Source: Pisolithus tinctorius
Lineage: Eukaryota; Basidiomycota; Agaricomycetes; Boletales; Pisolithaceae
DNA length: 64,000 bases
Direction of reading: 5' to 3'
NCBI GenBank assembly: GCA_024663395.1
Contig: JANFAH010000001.1
Location: 5,704,001-5,768,000, forward strand
A model generated the notes under the pieces. That model was given only the letters and a program-made list of their open reading frames with translations, was not told where the DNA came from and made no database searches. Within the stretch, counting starts at the first letter, position 1. Each line of letters starts with the position of its first letter. Position numbers and translations under genes: made by a program. Shown one piece after another: positions 22,140 through 34,064 of the stretch.

Positions 22140-24475
22140 GAAGTTGTAAGTAAAGCACTTCGAAGAAAAAACTGAACATTGGGCCTTCGAGCCCACTCGG
22201 CCTGGATTCAACACTCCTTGCCTCTCATGTGTCTCACTGCAATCCCAAAGTTTGCTGTCACATTGATATTCGTGGTAGTTTGGGTATACAAGTCTGTGGA
22301 GTCACTTCGAGTGCTTCTCTCGTGGTATTTCGTAGTCGTTGCACTTGTCGCTCTGTGTGTCGATGCATTCCTTCTTCTGGCTCATCGTCTACTCTAGAAC
22401 AACATACTCATAAGTAAAAAGCTGCGAAACAAAAATAGAAACCTGAGCCATCAGGCTCTCTGTCTGCGCTCTTCATGCCCTGTCCCCATTGAACAGCTCT
22501 TCCTATCTTGCGCAGCCATTGACCTGCACTAAGTAAAGTCGTCATCGTCATCGCTGTCACTCTGTGTGGATGTAGCTTCCATACAATACCCTGTAAAAAG
22601 TCACACTTCCTAAAACGACATAGCTGTAAGTAAAACAGCTTAAAGAAAAAACTAAGACTTGGGCCTTGGAGCCTACTCGGTGTGGTCTCTATACTTCTTG
22701 CATGCCATGCATCTTGCTGCGACTCCAAACCTTGCCATCGTGTTGCTATACTTATGAAGTCCTGCATGCCAGTCCATAGAGTCGCTTCAAACTTGATTCT
22801 TGTGGCACTTAGGGGCCATCATTCTTGCAGCACTGCAAGTCGATGTGTTCTTTCTTCTAAGTTGTCATTGTCGGGCCCCATATCTATCATCGTTGGGTGT
22901 CATATCCTCAATGATTGCTGCTGCAGATTGAACCACAGTCTTCATGCTTGTCTTGTCATACTTTGTTCGTAGTTAGCCATAGATTCCTGAAGGGTGATTG
23001 CTGGGGCATCAGTTGTGCTTCATTGCACATACCCATTTTCCCTGGAATAGAAATGCTGTAAGTAAAACGCTCTGAAATCCAAATGAAACCTTGAGCTGCA
23101 GTGCTCAGTATCTGCACTCATCGCACCTCGTCTCCATCGGACAGCTGTTCTAGCCTCACGCACCCTTCGACCTGTGTGGAGCACTGTCATCATCGTCTCT
23201 TGTATTGCGCTCGTCTGTATGTCACTCGATCTTCATGGCATAACCCAGTTTTCCCTAGTGTAGACTAGATGTAAGTAAAACTCTATGAATTCAAAATGAA
23301 ACCTTGGGGCATTGAGTCCATTATCTGCACTCATCATACCCCACTCCCATCGAACAGCACTTCTGCTCTCACATGAGTGTTGGTCTGCGCTCAGTGCAAC
23401 CATCGTCATCATTCCTTGTACTGTGATCGCTTGGATGTCAGTCAGTCTCCATCACATGCAGCTGCTTTCCCTAGAGTAGGATAGTTGTAAATAAAACATA
23501 ATGGAATCAAAACAGAACCCTGGGCCATCAAGCCCAGTACCCATGCTCGTTGGGCTCCATTTCCATAACATGACACTTCTTATCCCATACAGTGCAGTCA
23601 CTGTTTGCCATGGATAGCTACCTTCCCTAGAATAATGTAGATGTAAGTAAAGCATTCTGAAATCAAAACCAACCTTTGAGTCTTCGTGCCCTGCATTTGC
23701 ACTCCTTGCACCCTGTTTCTGTCGAACAGCAACTTTCTCTCTGCACAGCCATTGATCCATGTCAAATGCTGTTGTCATTGTTCCTTGTACCATGACTGCT
23801 CAGACGTTGTCTCGTATAGCCGTTTTCCCTAGAATAGAGTAGATGTAAGTAAAACATTTCGAAATCAAAGCAAACCTGTGAGCCATTGGGCTCTCCATCT
23901 GTGCTCTTCATGCCCCATTTCCATCGAGTGGCACATCTGATCTCACTTGGCCACTGATCCATGCCAAGTCTAGTCATCGTCTCTTGTAGCCTCGCTGTGA
24001 CAGTCCCTTGACTTTCTTCATACACCATGTTAGATCCTTGTATGTTGGCGGTACTCCATTGTGAATAGTCATTTTCCCTAGAACAGAGTAACTGTAAGTA
24101 AAATGTTATGGAATCAAAATGAAACCTTGGGCTGTCGAGCCCAGTACCCATGCTCCTCGCACCCTGTTTCCATCGAATGGCTGCTCCAGCCTCACACAGC
24201 CCTCGACCTGTGCCAAGCGTCAACATCATTTTTCTTCTTTGTACCACAGTCATTGTTTGTTGTAGATATTCGTTTGACCTAGAATAGAAATGCTGTAAGT
24301 AAGATGCCATGAAAGCCAAACAGACCCTTGAGCCATAGTGCTCAGCATCCATGCTGATCATGCCTTGTATTGCAACCACCTGGGCATCGGTTGCTCTCCA
24401 TCATGTGTACTGGCTTTCTCTAGTGTAGAATAGATGTAAGTAAAGCATCTCAGAATCAAAACAAACCGGTGAGCC
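22140..24475 (-). repeat. Tandem array of intron-like units
   Basis: At least 11 diverged units of about 140-265 bp are marked by TTTACTTAC-type boxes on the minus strand. Plus-strand positions of these boxes are near 22146, 22411, 22626, 23058, 23271, 23487, 23643, 23845, 24094, 24295 and 24436. In each unit the box lies inside a 48-50-nt block with GTTT at the start and TNTAG before GGAA at the end, for example 24078-24125. This is the layout of a spliceosomal intron. The exon-like parts share a peptide pattern around Arg-Trp-Lys-x-Gly. Several blocks are a multiple of three in length, so unspliced reading also stays open for stretches (24379-23762). Confidence 0.65.
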
Positions 24476-24613
24476 ATCGAGCTCAGTATCCCTTATTGCG
24501 CTCACTGTGTCTCGCTCCCATCGAACGGCACACTCGATCTTGTACAGCCTTTGATCTGTGCACCATCCCATTGTTGTCATCGTCGCTATTGCTCAAGTTG
24601 CTGCTGTTGTCAC

Positions 24614-24978
24614 TCATGTCCTTGTCACTGTCACTTGTAGTTGCAGTAACTTCCACACGGTGTGTTGTTTGCCCCATTCTTCATATCCTTCGATCACCGT
24701 GATCTTGCATAGTTGGCCTGTAACAGCAGAGTCGTCAGTATGTAGTACTTGAGTGCACATGGCCACAACATGCAGAGCGATCACGTGACTCCGCTTAGTC
24801 AACACTGTTGGACTTTCTGTACAAGTCCCAACATCAAGTGTGCACATCGATTCGCTCGACAAATCCTCAAATAAAACATTTATTGCTGACACTGTGCGGC
24901 CGTGGAATATTTTGAGTGCAAGGGCGTCTATCCTCGCTGTGTGCCTCAACATTTCAACCTGTAAAGACTCTTCCAGTG
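24614..24978 (-). pseudogene. Second half of an ORF split by gypsy-2
   Basis: The minus-strand frame 24973-24614 continues, in the same phase, the frame that ends at 38721 on the other side of gypsy-2 once one CAGTG copy is ignored. Together they give about 200 codons. The protein is rich in charged residues with no recognised domain. It follows gag in the giant element and could be a gag C-terminal part or an extra protein. Confidence 0.5.
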
Positions 24979-25710
24979 TGTCAAGTCCGGGCCTACTCTG
25001 ACCAACTCCAACGCTATATAGGGTCTAGAGGAGGGTCTGGAAGCAAGTCCGACACACAGGAACAGAACTCCGACTAGTGGAGTGTTGGCAGGAACAAAGA
25101 CCGCTGAAGCAAGGGCAGAGTGGAGTGAGGGCATTGGGTTTAGCTCATGCGCTACCCCCTTGCACGATCTCAGCCCTCGTATTTCAGAGGGAGAGTACAA
25201 ACAGAGAGTCGGAGGTAACTCCAACAGACAGAGGTCAGAGACAGAGGGAGTAGGAACTAAGTTGATATTCATACTGAAGGACAGCAGAGTATGATACATG
25301 CTTTTATACTGTTACAGAGGTACAGTAACTGGAATCGGAACTGACATACGGAGACCCAGAAATTTTCAAGTAAAAACTTCCTAGACGATGAATGAAGGGT
25401 AGATGGAGGACATACAAGCAGGTAACATAGAACATCCAGAAAAGGAAACAGTCCAGATGCTGGACCATGTGGTGTGCACGCTGTGGAGTACCTGACTGCA
25501 CGCTATCAGGGAGAAGTCCGAAGACAGTCACATGACCACTCAGAGAGCAGTCCACTCGGTCCGGTAGAACAACACAAGTCCGACAGCAGTCGGAGTGGAG
25601 ATGGTTCATAGACAATAGAAGGTGGGCAGAGTTGGTGTGGAGTGAGCAAATGACCAGTGGAAGAGGGTGCAGAGTGAGTAGAGACTTAGAGTGAATGCAT
25701 GGTTATGACA
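24979..25710 (-). repeat. Gypsy-2 3' LTR
   Basis: This is homologous to 31550-32074 plus 38505-38718. Read on the minus strand it follows a purine tract at about 25712-25723 (CCCCCCCCTTAGGG on the plus strand), like gypsy-1. Confidence 0.9.
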
Positions 25711-25751
25711 GTGCCCCCCCCTTAGGGCCTGAACCCCTGAAGGCCGCATGT

Positions 25752-26528
25752 ATGGGACGAGATCAACACGAGTTGATCATTTGAAATTACCTTGATGCCT
25801 TGAGGATAATGGCTTTAGCCATGGCAGAGCTCCGTCAGAGTTCGAAGTACCGCTTAAAAACACGTGTTAGGGTACTGAACCTTCATCCTTTCCTCCCATC
25901 ACCATGTCTTCCCAGCACCAGAGCAAAACCCCCCAGCCAACCCCCAGCCACGTCTGTGACTACTCCCAAGTTGCAGATGAAGAGTTGGTCATCCTCACTG
26001 ATGACTCTACTGACACCAAGCGGGAAAAGTCTGTGGAGAAGGCACGCCAATGAGAGGAGGCCAAGCAGAGAGAGAGAGAGTGCAAGGCAGAGTGCAAGAC
26101 CAAGCGCAAGGAAGCCAAGAGGCAGAAGGCAGAGGAGGAGAGACTGGAGGTGGAGCGGAGGAAGAGAGCAGAGGAGGAAGAGGAGGCTTGAAGGAAGAAG
26201 GTGGCAGAGGAGGAGGCAGAAGGGCAGAGGCAGAAGGTGGCAGAGGAAGAGGCTGAGGAGCAGAGACAGAGGGCCCAGGCCAGGTGGGATGAGGCCATGC
26301 AAAGGTGAGTGACAGAGTCCTGCGAGTCAGGTGGAGCTGACTTGTATTATTATTATTATTATTTTGTTTCTTTGTTTGTATATTTTTTGTACTACTACAA
26401 AATGGACTTGTGATTTTGTTCATGACTCTGAGAAGTGAAACAGATAAGTGGAGAAAACTCTAAAGTACTTAAGGTAGTTTGGTAAGGGGCAGAGTTGGCC
26501 TGCAGAGGAAGGTTACATGGGCAGAGTG
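25752..26528 (+). pseudogene. Inserted Lys/Glu-rich coiled-coil exon
   Basis: A plus-strand frame starts at ATG 25903 with a short Ser/Pro head and VADEELVILTDDSTD. It becomes a long Glu/Lys/Arg/Ala-rich coiled coil to about 26304, where a GTGAGT donor follows AAAG. Two in-frame TGA codons (about 26050 and 26188) break it. The would-be intron holds a TAT/TTA microsatellite at about 26343-26364. Similar head-plus-coiled-coil proteins are common in mushroom genomes, but I give no function. It interrupts the 3' untranslated part of gypsy-2, so it is a foreign fragment; its exact edges are not resolved. Confidence 0.5.
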
Positions 26529-29500
26529 CTATGTCGGAGGTTGGTATGGGCCAGGTTTGTGTGGGTAGCATTCATGGAAAGTGGACACTATGTTGGAAGC
26601 ATGATCTAGCTCAGTTGCAAGCAACCAAGAGGTTTCTTCGTCAGTGTTCTCGTAACCAGCCCAGCGGACTAGATACAAGAGTTGACAGTGGCGGCGACAG
26701 CAGTCCACCTTAGAGTCGAGTATCTCTGATACTTCATACTCAAGGTCACCATTGACATCCACTGGTGGAGGTGGAGGTTGTTGTCAGTTTGGGAAAGGGT
26801 TAGCCACTGTGGCTTCCAGTTGTGAGACATGGAAGACCGGATGTACTGAGTGCATAGAGTCAGGGAGCTTAAGGGTGACAGAATGTGTACCTGGCCTGGC
26901 CAAGATGGTGAATGGGCCTAAGTACTTTTTGGAGAGTTTTTCCGAAGGACAAGTGGAGTGGAAGTACTTGGCTTTGACATAGGCCTGTTCTCTGACCTTG
27001 AATTCAGGCAGAGGTATGCATTTAGCATCTGCTGGACCCTGGTAGCGCTGTTGAGTGGCAGACATTTCGGAGTGGAGGAAATCATGAAGGGTGGAGAGCT
27101 CGACGACATAGTCATGAGCCCTTGGAGAAGTGAAGTCTTGGTCAGGGACCACAGACAGGTTTGGATGGTATCCCTTGTTGGTGAAGAAGGGAGAGACTCC
27201 AGTAGTTGCACTTGGTGCATTGTTGAAAGCAAACTCTGCTAGAGGTAACAGCTCAGCCCAATTGTCTTGTTGGTAGTTACAGTAGACACGAAGGTACTGC
27301 TCAAGGGTCTGGTTTGTTCGCTCAGTCTGGCCATCACCTTCTGGGTGGTAACCTGAAGTGAAGTGAAGATGCATATCAAGGGCTTTTCCTAGAGAGCAGA
27401 AGAAGTGTGAGACGAACTCAGGACCTCTGTTGGAGGTGACATTAGCTGGCACTCCATGCTTGGAGAAGACATGGGTTAGGAAGAGCTTAGCAAGTTTGGC
27501 AGAGGTGACGGAATCGTGGGTGGGGATGAACACCACTTGCTTTGAGAGGTGGTCCACTACCATGAGTATGGCAGAGTAGCCATTGGAGTTTGGGAGGTGT
27601 TCAATGAAGTCCATGGAGATGGAGTTCCAAGGTCTCTCTGGGATGGGGAGTTGCTTCAGTAGACCATAGGGGCAGTGGCATGGAGTTTTGCTCCGTCCAC
27701 AGGCGGTGCAAGACCTGACATATTCTTTCATGTCGGAGTGGGGGTTTGGCCACACATAGTCCCTGCAGACAAGTTCTAGGGTGCAGTTTTGCCCAAAATG
27801 GCCTGCTAGAGGATGATCATGCTTGAACTGAAGCACTCGAAGGCAGAGGTCATCAATGTCAGGGACAAAGATATGACCGTCAAGGTGGAGTAGACCATCA
27901 GAGTCCAGGGACCACCGAGGCTTAGTCAGAGTTGGAAGATGGCTGGCAGATACAGGATCAGATGGTAGGGCGGAGATGATGTCAGAGTGCAAGCACTCAA
28001 CATCGAAGACCATGGTGGCGTGGAGTACAGGTGCCATGAGGGTGGTGGTATGGAGGGACGATGCGAGTTGCTCCTGTGTAGACATAGGGTGGAGATTGTG
28101 AGGATTTACCTGCATGTAGTCCCTATCCCCCCCTTTTGGGTAGATGTCCCAACATCACATAAGTGCATCGGGTTTGGCTCCTAAGTGGCCAGGTCAGAAG
28201 CAGATGGAAAGATTAAACTGTGAAAGGTACTCCGACCAGCGGGCCTGTCAACGAGTGAGGACCTTAGAGGTGGAGAAATACTCAAGGTTTTTGTGGTCCA
28301 TCACCACGTCAACAGGCAAGGCGGAACCTTCTAGGTAATGCCGCCAATGGTAGAAAGCCTCAAAGATAGCCAACAGCTCCTTGTCATGGGTATCATAGTT
28401 GAGTTCTGGTGCAGTCATGGTGCAGGAGTAGAAAGCGACTGGGCAGAGTTCACCATCGGAGCAGGTGATTGACAAAATGCCAGCAATGGCATAGTCAGAG
28501 GCATTGGTTTCAACTGTAAGCGGAGCATCAGGAACCCAGTGAGTGAGAACAGGAGCAGAGCTGAAGGCATCCTTCAGGTGGAGGAAAGTGGAGCAGCACT
28601 CCTTGGAAAAGTTCCAAGGAGCACCCTTTCGTGTGAGGTGAGTGAGTGGAATGACAATGTTGGAGTAGTTATTAATGAATCGTCTGTAGAAGTTCACAAA
28701 ACCAAGGAAAGACTGGATGTCTCACACCTTCCATGGCTCAGGCCAGTCACAGACTGCCTGAACCTTCTCAGTGGACATGGTGAGACCGGAGGGAGAAAGA
28801 ACATAACTGAAGTACTCGACAGAGTCAGAGTGAAACTCACACTTCTCTGGCTTGGCATAAAGACCATGCTTTCGAAGGCGGCGGAGTACCTCTTTTACAT
28901 GTTTGCGGTGCAACTCCACGTTCTGCAAGTAAATTAAGATGTCATCGAGGTATACCACGACGCAGACATTGAGCATGTCTGCAAAGATGCTATTAACAAA
29001 TTGCTGGAAGGCTGCAGGTGCATTAGTCAGACTGAATGGCATTACCCGCCACTTGTAAGAACCATAACGAGTGTGGAAAGCCATTTTCCATTCATCTCTG
29101 TCTGCTATGCAGACCAGATGATAGGCATGGCAGAGATCAATCTTGGTGTAGACTTTAGTGCAGCTTGGGGAGTTGAGTAGGTTGGAGATCAGTGGCAGCG
29201 GATAGTGATCTTTTTTTGTGATTTTGTTGAGTCCTCAATAGTCAATGCAGAGGCAGAGTGAACCATCCTTCTTCTTCATGAAGAGGACAGGGGCACTGTG
29301 AGCAGAGGTGGACTGCTTGATGAAACTGTAGCCAAGATGCTCGTCAATGAAGGTGCGGAGAGCTTCAAGCTCTGGCGGAGAAAGAGAGTAGATCATGCCA
29401 ATGGGCAGAGAGGCTCCTTCCTCAAGGTCGATCTTGAGATCGAACAAGCGGTGTGGCAGAAGTTCTGTGGCCTTGTCTTTACTAAAGACATTGGCAAACT

Positions 29501-30189
29501 CGTGATACTCAGGAGGAACCGAGGAGAGGTCAGGAGGCAGAGAAGAAGCGGAGGACGCACGAAGCTTCACATCATTAGCAGAAAGCTGCAAGCAGAACTG
29601 TCTAGAGCCAGGGAGAGCACAGGCTCTGACATACGCAGCAGCATTGATGAGTGAGACAAGCAGAGCGGAGCATGGTGAGTCTGTCAGAGGTGCAGTCGGA
29701 GCTGCAAATGGAGCAGAGGGTGTTGGATCCAGAGCATGAAGGCACCTGGGGTGTCAGCATTCCCTGTAATGATGGTTTGAACAATATACTGCCCAGTACC
29801 CAGTCAATCGACGGATTGAAGTGGGTGAGCCAGTTGTGTCCTAACACCAGCAAACATGAAGAATCCAATGGAGTAACATAAAACGAAATGGAATTGACAT
29901 CGCCAGAAGGAAAGTGGAGGGAAAGATCTACTTCTTGGGAAATGACAGCATTTGTACTACCATCAAACAAGCAGAGTGGAATTGGTGGAGAAATTGAGGA
30001 AACAGGAATGGCATATTTTTTGATTATAGATGGGTCTACGAAACAATGAGAAGAGCTGGAATTGATCAATGCAGAAACAGTATCAACAGAATAATCCAGA
30101 AGAGTTACAGATGGAAGTAAAGAATTGGGACTAGAAAGAGTGGATGTGTTGAGTCAGATGTCCAGTTGCGCACAGTTGGGTTCAACACT
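26529..30189 (-). pseudogene. pol: Gypsy-2 Pol, decayed
   Basis: Minus-strand fragments keep the order of gypsy-1 Pol. They are protease (30069-29602, DPSI...; the Asp-Ser-Gly region reads LINSSSSHCF, so the catalytic DSG is gone), reverse transcriptase (29591-28722, YLDDILIYL kept), RNase H (28697-28248, ETNASDYA with Asp to Asn), integrase (28115-26784, HH-CC, SMDFIEHL, SNRGPEF with Asp to Asn, GDGQTE) and chromodomain (26762-26529). The lost acidic residues and stops fit CpG-type G-to-A/C-to-T change. It cannot be active. Confidence 0.9.
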
Positions 30190-30234
30190 TCCTCCAGGCT
30201 GTGTGAGCTCCCTGGAGGAGCGGACTAATTTTTT
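30190..30234 (-). promoter_or_regulatory. Conserved -1 frameshift signal in gypsy-2
   Basis: On the minus strand AAAAAAT (30234-30228) precedes TAG. Then come an 8-nt spacer and TCCTCCAGG paired with CCTGGAGGA around a 12-nt loop whose sequence differs from gypsy-1. The geometry is identical in both copies. Confidence 0.8.
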
Positions 30235-31440
30235 GGCTCTGCCTTCTCCACAGGCAGAGGAGGCGGAGTTCCAGCTGTAGCTGCACGGGCTTTGGCTGTG
30301 CAGGAGGTGGACTTGGGGCAGTCCTTGGCAGAGTGGCCAGCCTCACCACAGAAGAGGCAGAGGTTGTTTTTCATCCTGTGCTGTCATTCAGCGGAGGTGA
30401 GTTTGCCATCCTTGCCCAGAAGATGTGCAATATCAGACTTGGGCAGATCTTTCTGTTTGCCCTTGCCCTTGGCATTGGACTTTGGAGCAGAGGGGGAGGA
30501 CAATGATTTAGGTTTATTGTCAGAGTTGGAAGACTGTGACTTGTCAGAGGCAGACTTGGTGGTGTGTGAGATCTCTGCTTTGCACTCCCAGTAATGCACA
30601 TCGATTGTTTGAGCAAGTTCACGGAGTTGTGCGAGGGTAGAAGGCTTTCCAATTCGAGCAATCTTGTCTTTGATGCGGTCTGGAAGTCCACTATAGAAGC
30701 GGTGGTGGAGTGCACCGACACCATAGTCCTTGACTTGCGAAGCCCAGTGATTGAACTCCACAATGTATTTGGTAATTCGAGAACCATCTTTCATGGTGAG
30801 GTTCTTGAGTTGTTGGACAGCATCTGCTATGGCATCATGCAGACTGAAATTAGTTGTGAGCTCTTGTAGGAACTCATGATAGTCATCCATCCAGAGCAGG
30901 CAGTCATAGTTGTCAGGATTTAACAGGTCTGGCTCAAACCAAGCCAGAGCCATTCCCTTAAGATAAGACTGAGGGAAGGTAACCTTTGCTCTGTCGGAAT
31001 GCGTGAGGGTGGTCTTGGAAGTTCAGCTTGCATTGTACGAGGAACTCACAGAGTTTCTTGGGGTTGGAGCCATTGAAGGTATCAGGCTTGCGGACTTTGG
31101 TTTTCGGAGTGGAGTCCCCAGTGCATGAACTAGACCACACAAGCACATGAACAGCTCTAGCAAGAGCTATGAGGGGATCCTCTGGCAGCTCAGCTGGGTC
31201 TTTGGGGACATCCCTGTCACCACTGCCCCTGCCATTGGGATCACCATCAGGATAATCAGGGTCAGGGTCAGGTCCATCATCTCGGTTATGAGGAGGCAGA
31301 GTATGGAAGGCTGATGGGTGAAGGTTGGAGCGACCAGCTTGTGAAGCGCTTTTGCCTTCAGCACAAGAGTGGTGTCAAGTGGAGAAAGACTGGAATTGTT
31401 CAACGACGGAAGGGAGTCGATGTGGATTAGCTAGCACTAC
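30228..31440 (-). pseudogene. gag: Gypsy-2 Gag, decayed
   Basis: Fragments 31403-31167, 31146-30958 and 30953-30384 match gypsy-1 Gag in order, including GMALAWFEPDLLNPD and HHRFYSGLPDRIKDK, then a Lys/Ser linker. The CCHC knuckle region lies at about 30385-30330. Frameshifts separate the fragments. Confidence 0.85.
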
Positions 31441-31549
31441 AGCGAGGTTCTCAGCGACCTCTCTCTGGGATTGAGCTTGAGTTCTCATAATGGCGTAAGT
31501 TTTTTGGAAGACAGAAAAGGAGATTGTACAAGTGTGAGTATGAATATAC

Positions 31550-32074
31550 TGTCAAGTCCGGGCCTACTCTGACCAACTCTGACGCTATATAGGGTCTAGA
31601 GGAGGGTCCAGAAGCAAGTCTGACACACAGGAACAGAACTCTGACTAGTGGAGTGTTGGCAGGAACAAAGACCGCCGAAGCAAGGGCAGAGCAGAGTGAG
31701 GGCATCAGGTTTAGCTCATGTGCTACCCCCTTGCACGATCTCAGCCCTTGTATTTCAGAGGGAGAGTACAAACAGAGAGTCAGAGGTAACTCTGACAGAC
31801 AGAGGTCAGAGACAGAGGGAGTAGGAACTAAGTTGATATTTGTACTGAAGGACAGCGGAGTACGATACATGCTTTTATACTGTTACAGAGGTACAGTAAC
31901 CAGAATTGGAACTGACATACAGAGACCCAGAAATTTTCAAGTAAAAACTTCCTAGACGATGAATGAAGGGTAGACAGAGGACATACGAGCAGGTAACATA
32001 GAACATCCAGAAAAGGAAACAGTCCAGATGCTGGACCATGCGGTGCATGTGCTGCAGAGTACCTGACTGTGCGC
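31550..32074 (-). repeat. Gypsy-2 5' LTR, first part
   Basis: This is the LTR piece adjacent to the gypsy-2 primer site. It stops at GCGC 32071-32074, where the gag-only element inserted, and resumes at 38505. Confidence 0.9.
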
Positions 32075-32422
32075 TGTAGGGAATGTAATTTCCCTACTGG
32101 GGGAATTGTTTTATTTTGTTCATTTTATTTAGTTTTGATTCTAGGAGTTTTTTCTGCTAGTGGTACTTAGAATTTCGCATTTTTAGTTGCTTAGTCAGCA
32201 CTACCTAGTACTGGATGTAGTTAGTTTTTTTTAAAACAATAGACGAGTTACCACAGACGAGAGACGAAATCGAGCAGGTCGTTTCCCTGCACCCAGACAG
32301 CCATAGAAGCCCTCAGACGTCCCCTCTATCCTTGCACAGGCTATAGAAGCCCCTTTGGCCTACTCACTCCCCTCAGACAATCCAACTACCAGTCTTCTCC
32401 CCATTAAATCTCTTTTCCTACA
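32075..32422 (+). repeat. 5' LTR of gag-only element
   Basis: Ends are TGTAGGGAATG and CTTTTCCTACA. ACTGGAGCCCACCGCGAGGG follows at once. Confidence 0.9.
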
Positions 32423-32646
32423 ACTGGAGCCCACCGCGAGGGGCTTCTGTCTTAGCCTGGCACCCATCCCAACCTTCTCAGATTCGTTTTCACAGTTTCT
32501 GGCTTCGTTTTCGCATTTTTCAGGCTCAGTTTAGCAGTTTCACCTCTCAGTCTCGCTTTCGCACTTGCATTAGTCGCATATTCATGTTTTCTCACTCGCA
32601 CGCCTTCGCATATCAACTATTCACACTCATATAAACTCCTGAAGTC
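32423..32646 (+). other. Leader with presumed primer site
   Basis: TGGAGCCCACCGCGAGG starts at 32425. The same core follows the family-1 LTR at 5187 and, on the minus strand, the giant element LTR before 40411. The rest is T/C-rich leader up to the gag ATG. Confidence 0.6.
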
Positions 32647-33790
32647 ATGCTCGGCCTCAAAATCCCGTGTCGAGGGTCTCCCGAAGCTCCGAGCTTCTCT
32701 GGGTGCCCCGAGGACCTTCGAAGTTACTTTGATGACATAATCGATTTCTGTGGCGGATTCGGCCTCTCGGACGGACTCACGCGCATCAAATTCGCGCTCA
32801 AATACGCGCCTTTTGAGTCAGCCGACCTCTGGTCCCACCTCGCAGAGAGTAGCAATGGAGATTGGGACTGTTTTACCTCGGAAGTGGTCCAACTGTACCC
32901 GGAGCTGGAGGAATCCTGCAGGGACCGGTTTTTCGGACTTGGAAGCGCATTCAAGGACTCAGACACTGTCTCGGTGTCTTCTCTGGGCGAATATTTTCGC
33001 AGTTATTGTCATTATTTGGCGTCGCTCGTAAAGCAGAAGAAACCATCATCCCATGTAGCTTCTGCTTTTTTCGATGGGTTCCCTCCCAATTTCAGACGCG
33101 AGGTGCTCAAGTATCTCGACTCCCAAAGTCAAAGGGTTACTGTGTCTAGGCTTATGGCTTCAGGGAAACACGTTCTCGCACTCGGAAATGGCGTCTGGAA
33201 GTGCAGCAAGGCTGACAACTCGTGCACGCAGCCACCAGGGACTTCGGACAGCTGCACACCCCACCGTTCATATTCGTTTTGCTTTTTCTGTGGACTCTCG
33301 GGGCATATTCGGGCAGGTTGCCATTCGTTCAAGTCGTATTTAGCTTCGGGAGAGTGTCTACTCATAAACGGCCGCGTTGTTCTACCTACAGGACTGGAAA
33401 TACCGCGCGAAGTTGCCAGACAAACTCTACGAGACCGTCTCGACAACTGGTCTTCGTTGACAAGCCAGTTCGAGACTCGTAGGGGCTTGTCGCTTGCTCG
33501 CTCACTTTCACCCATGGCCGCACCCTCTCGAAGCGTGTTCGACACACCATCGCGTGTACCCGCTCGAATGAGCATCGTGTCTACTCGGTCCCTACCTACT
33601 CTCCAGCCCGAGCCAGTGGTACCTGAACCACCAGCCATTCAGTCTCGTCGCTCGTCAGCTGAGCGCTCTCGTAGCTCACCACACGCGCAGCCACATACCC
33701 AGGGTGAATCGCCCTCGCGTCGTCATTCACATTCACGCTCGCAGACTCGAAAGGGTTCGTACATACATTTGAAAGATGAATTCATACCGG
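32647..33790 (+). CDS. gag: Gag of the gag-only element (N-terminal part)
   Basis: A 382-codon frame begins at the first ATG of the leader. It has a gag domain (SFSGCPEDLRSYFDDI, residues about 17-32, to about 150) and one CCHC knuckle (CFFCGLSGHIRAGC, about residue 217). A Ser/Arg/Pro-rich region follows from about residue 280. The frame runs 5 bp into the solo LTR and stops there; after the LTR the original frame resumes at 36304. The related gag in the giant element (minus strand, about 40114) shares the same opening pattern. CpG content is high and no internal stop occurs, so before the LTR insertion it was intact. Confidence 0.85.
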
Positions 33791-34064
33791 TGTGAGGAAT
33801 CTGCATTCCCTGGACGCGTAAGCCCCTATCATTAACCGTTCCGTGACTACTGTTACGTCTGCTCCCCTCTCGCGTTCACCATTGTTCGCACGCTACCTTC
33901 CCGCGCCCTCGCTCCCTCTCGCGCAATGCTATACCCACGGCCGCTGTGCTCCGGTTGTTGTTTTTCCTCGGACTCCTTCTCTTATCACGGTCTCTATTCC
34001 TTTAGTGCTTGTAGTATACCCTTGGCCTCAGTTTGGCCTGTCTTCTGTGTACGCGCTGTTGCGC

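Noticed and set aside
22140..24475. CRISPR-like spaced repeats
   Set aside because: Units are long, diverged and of uneven spacing, there is no cas gene, and the genome is eukaryotic.
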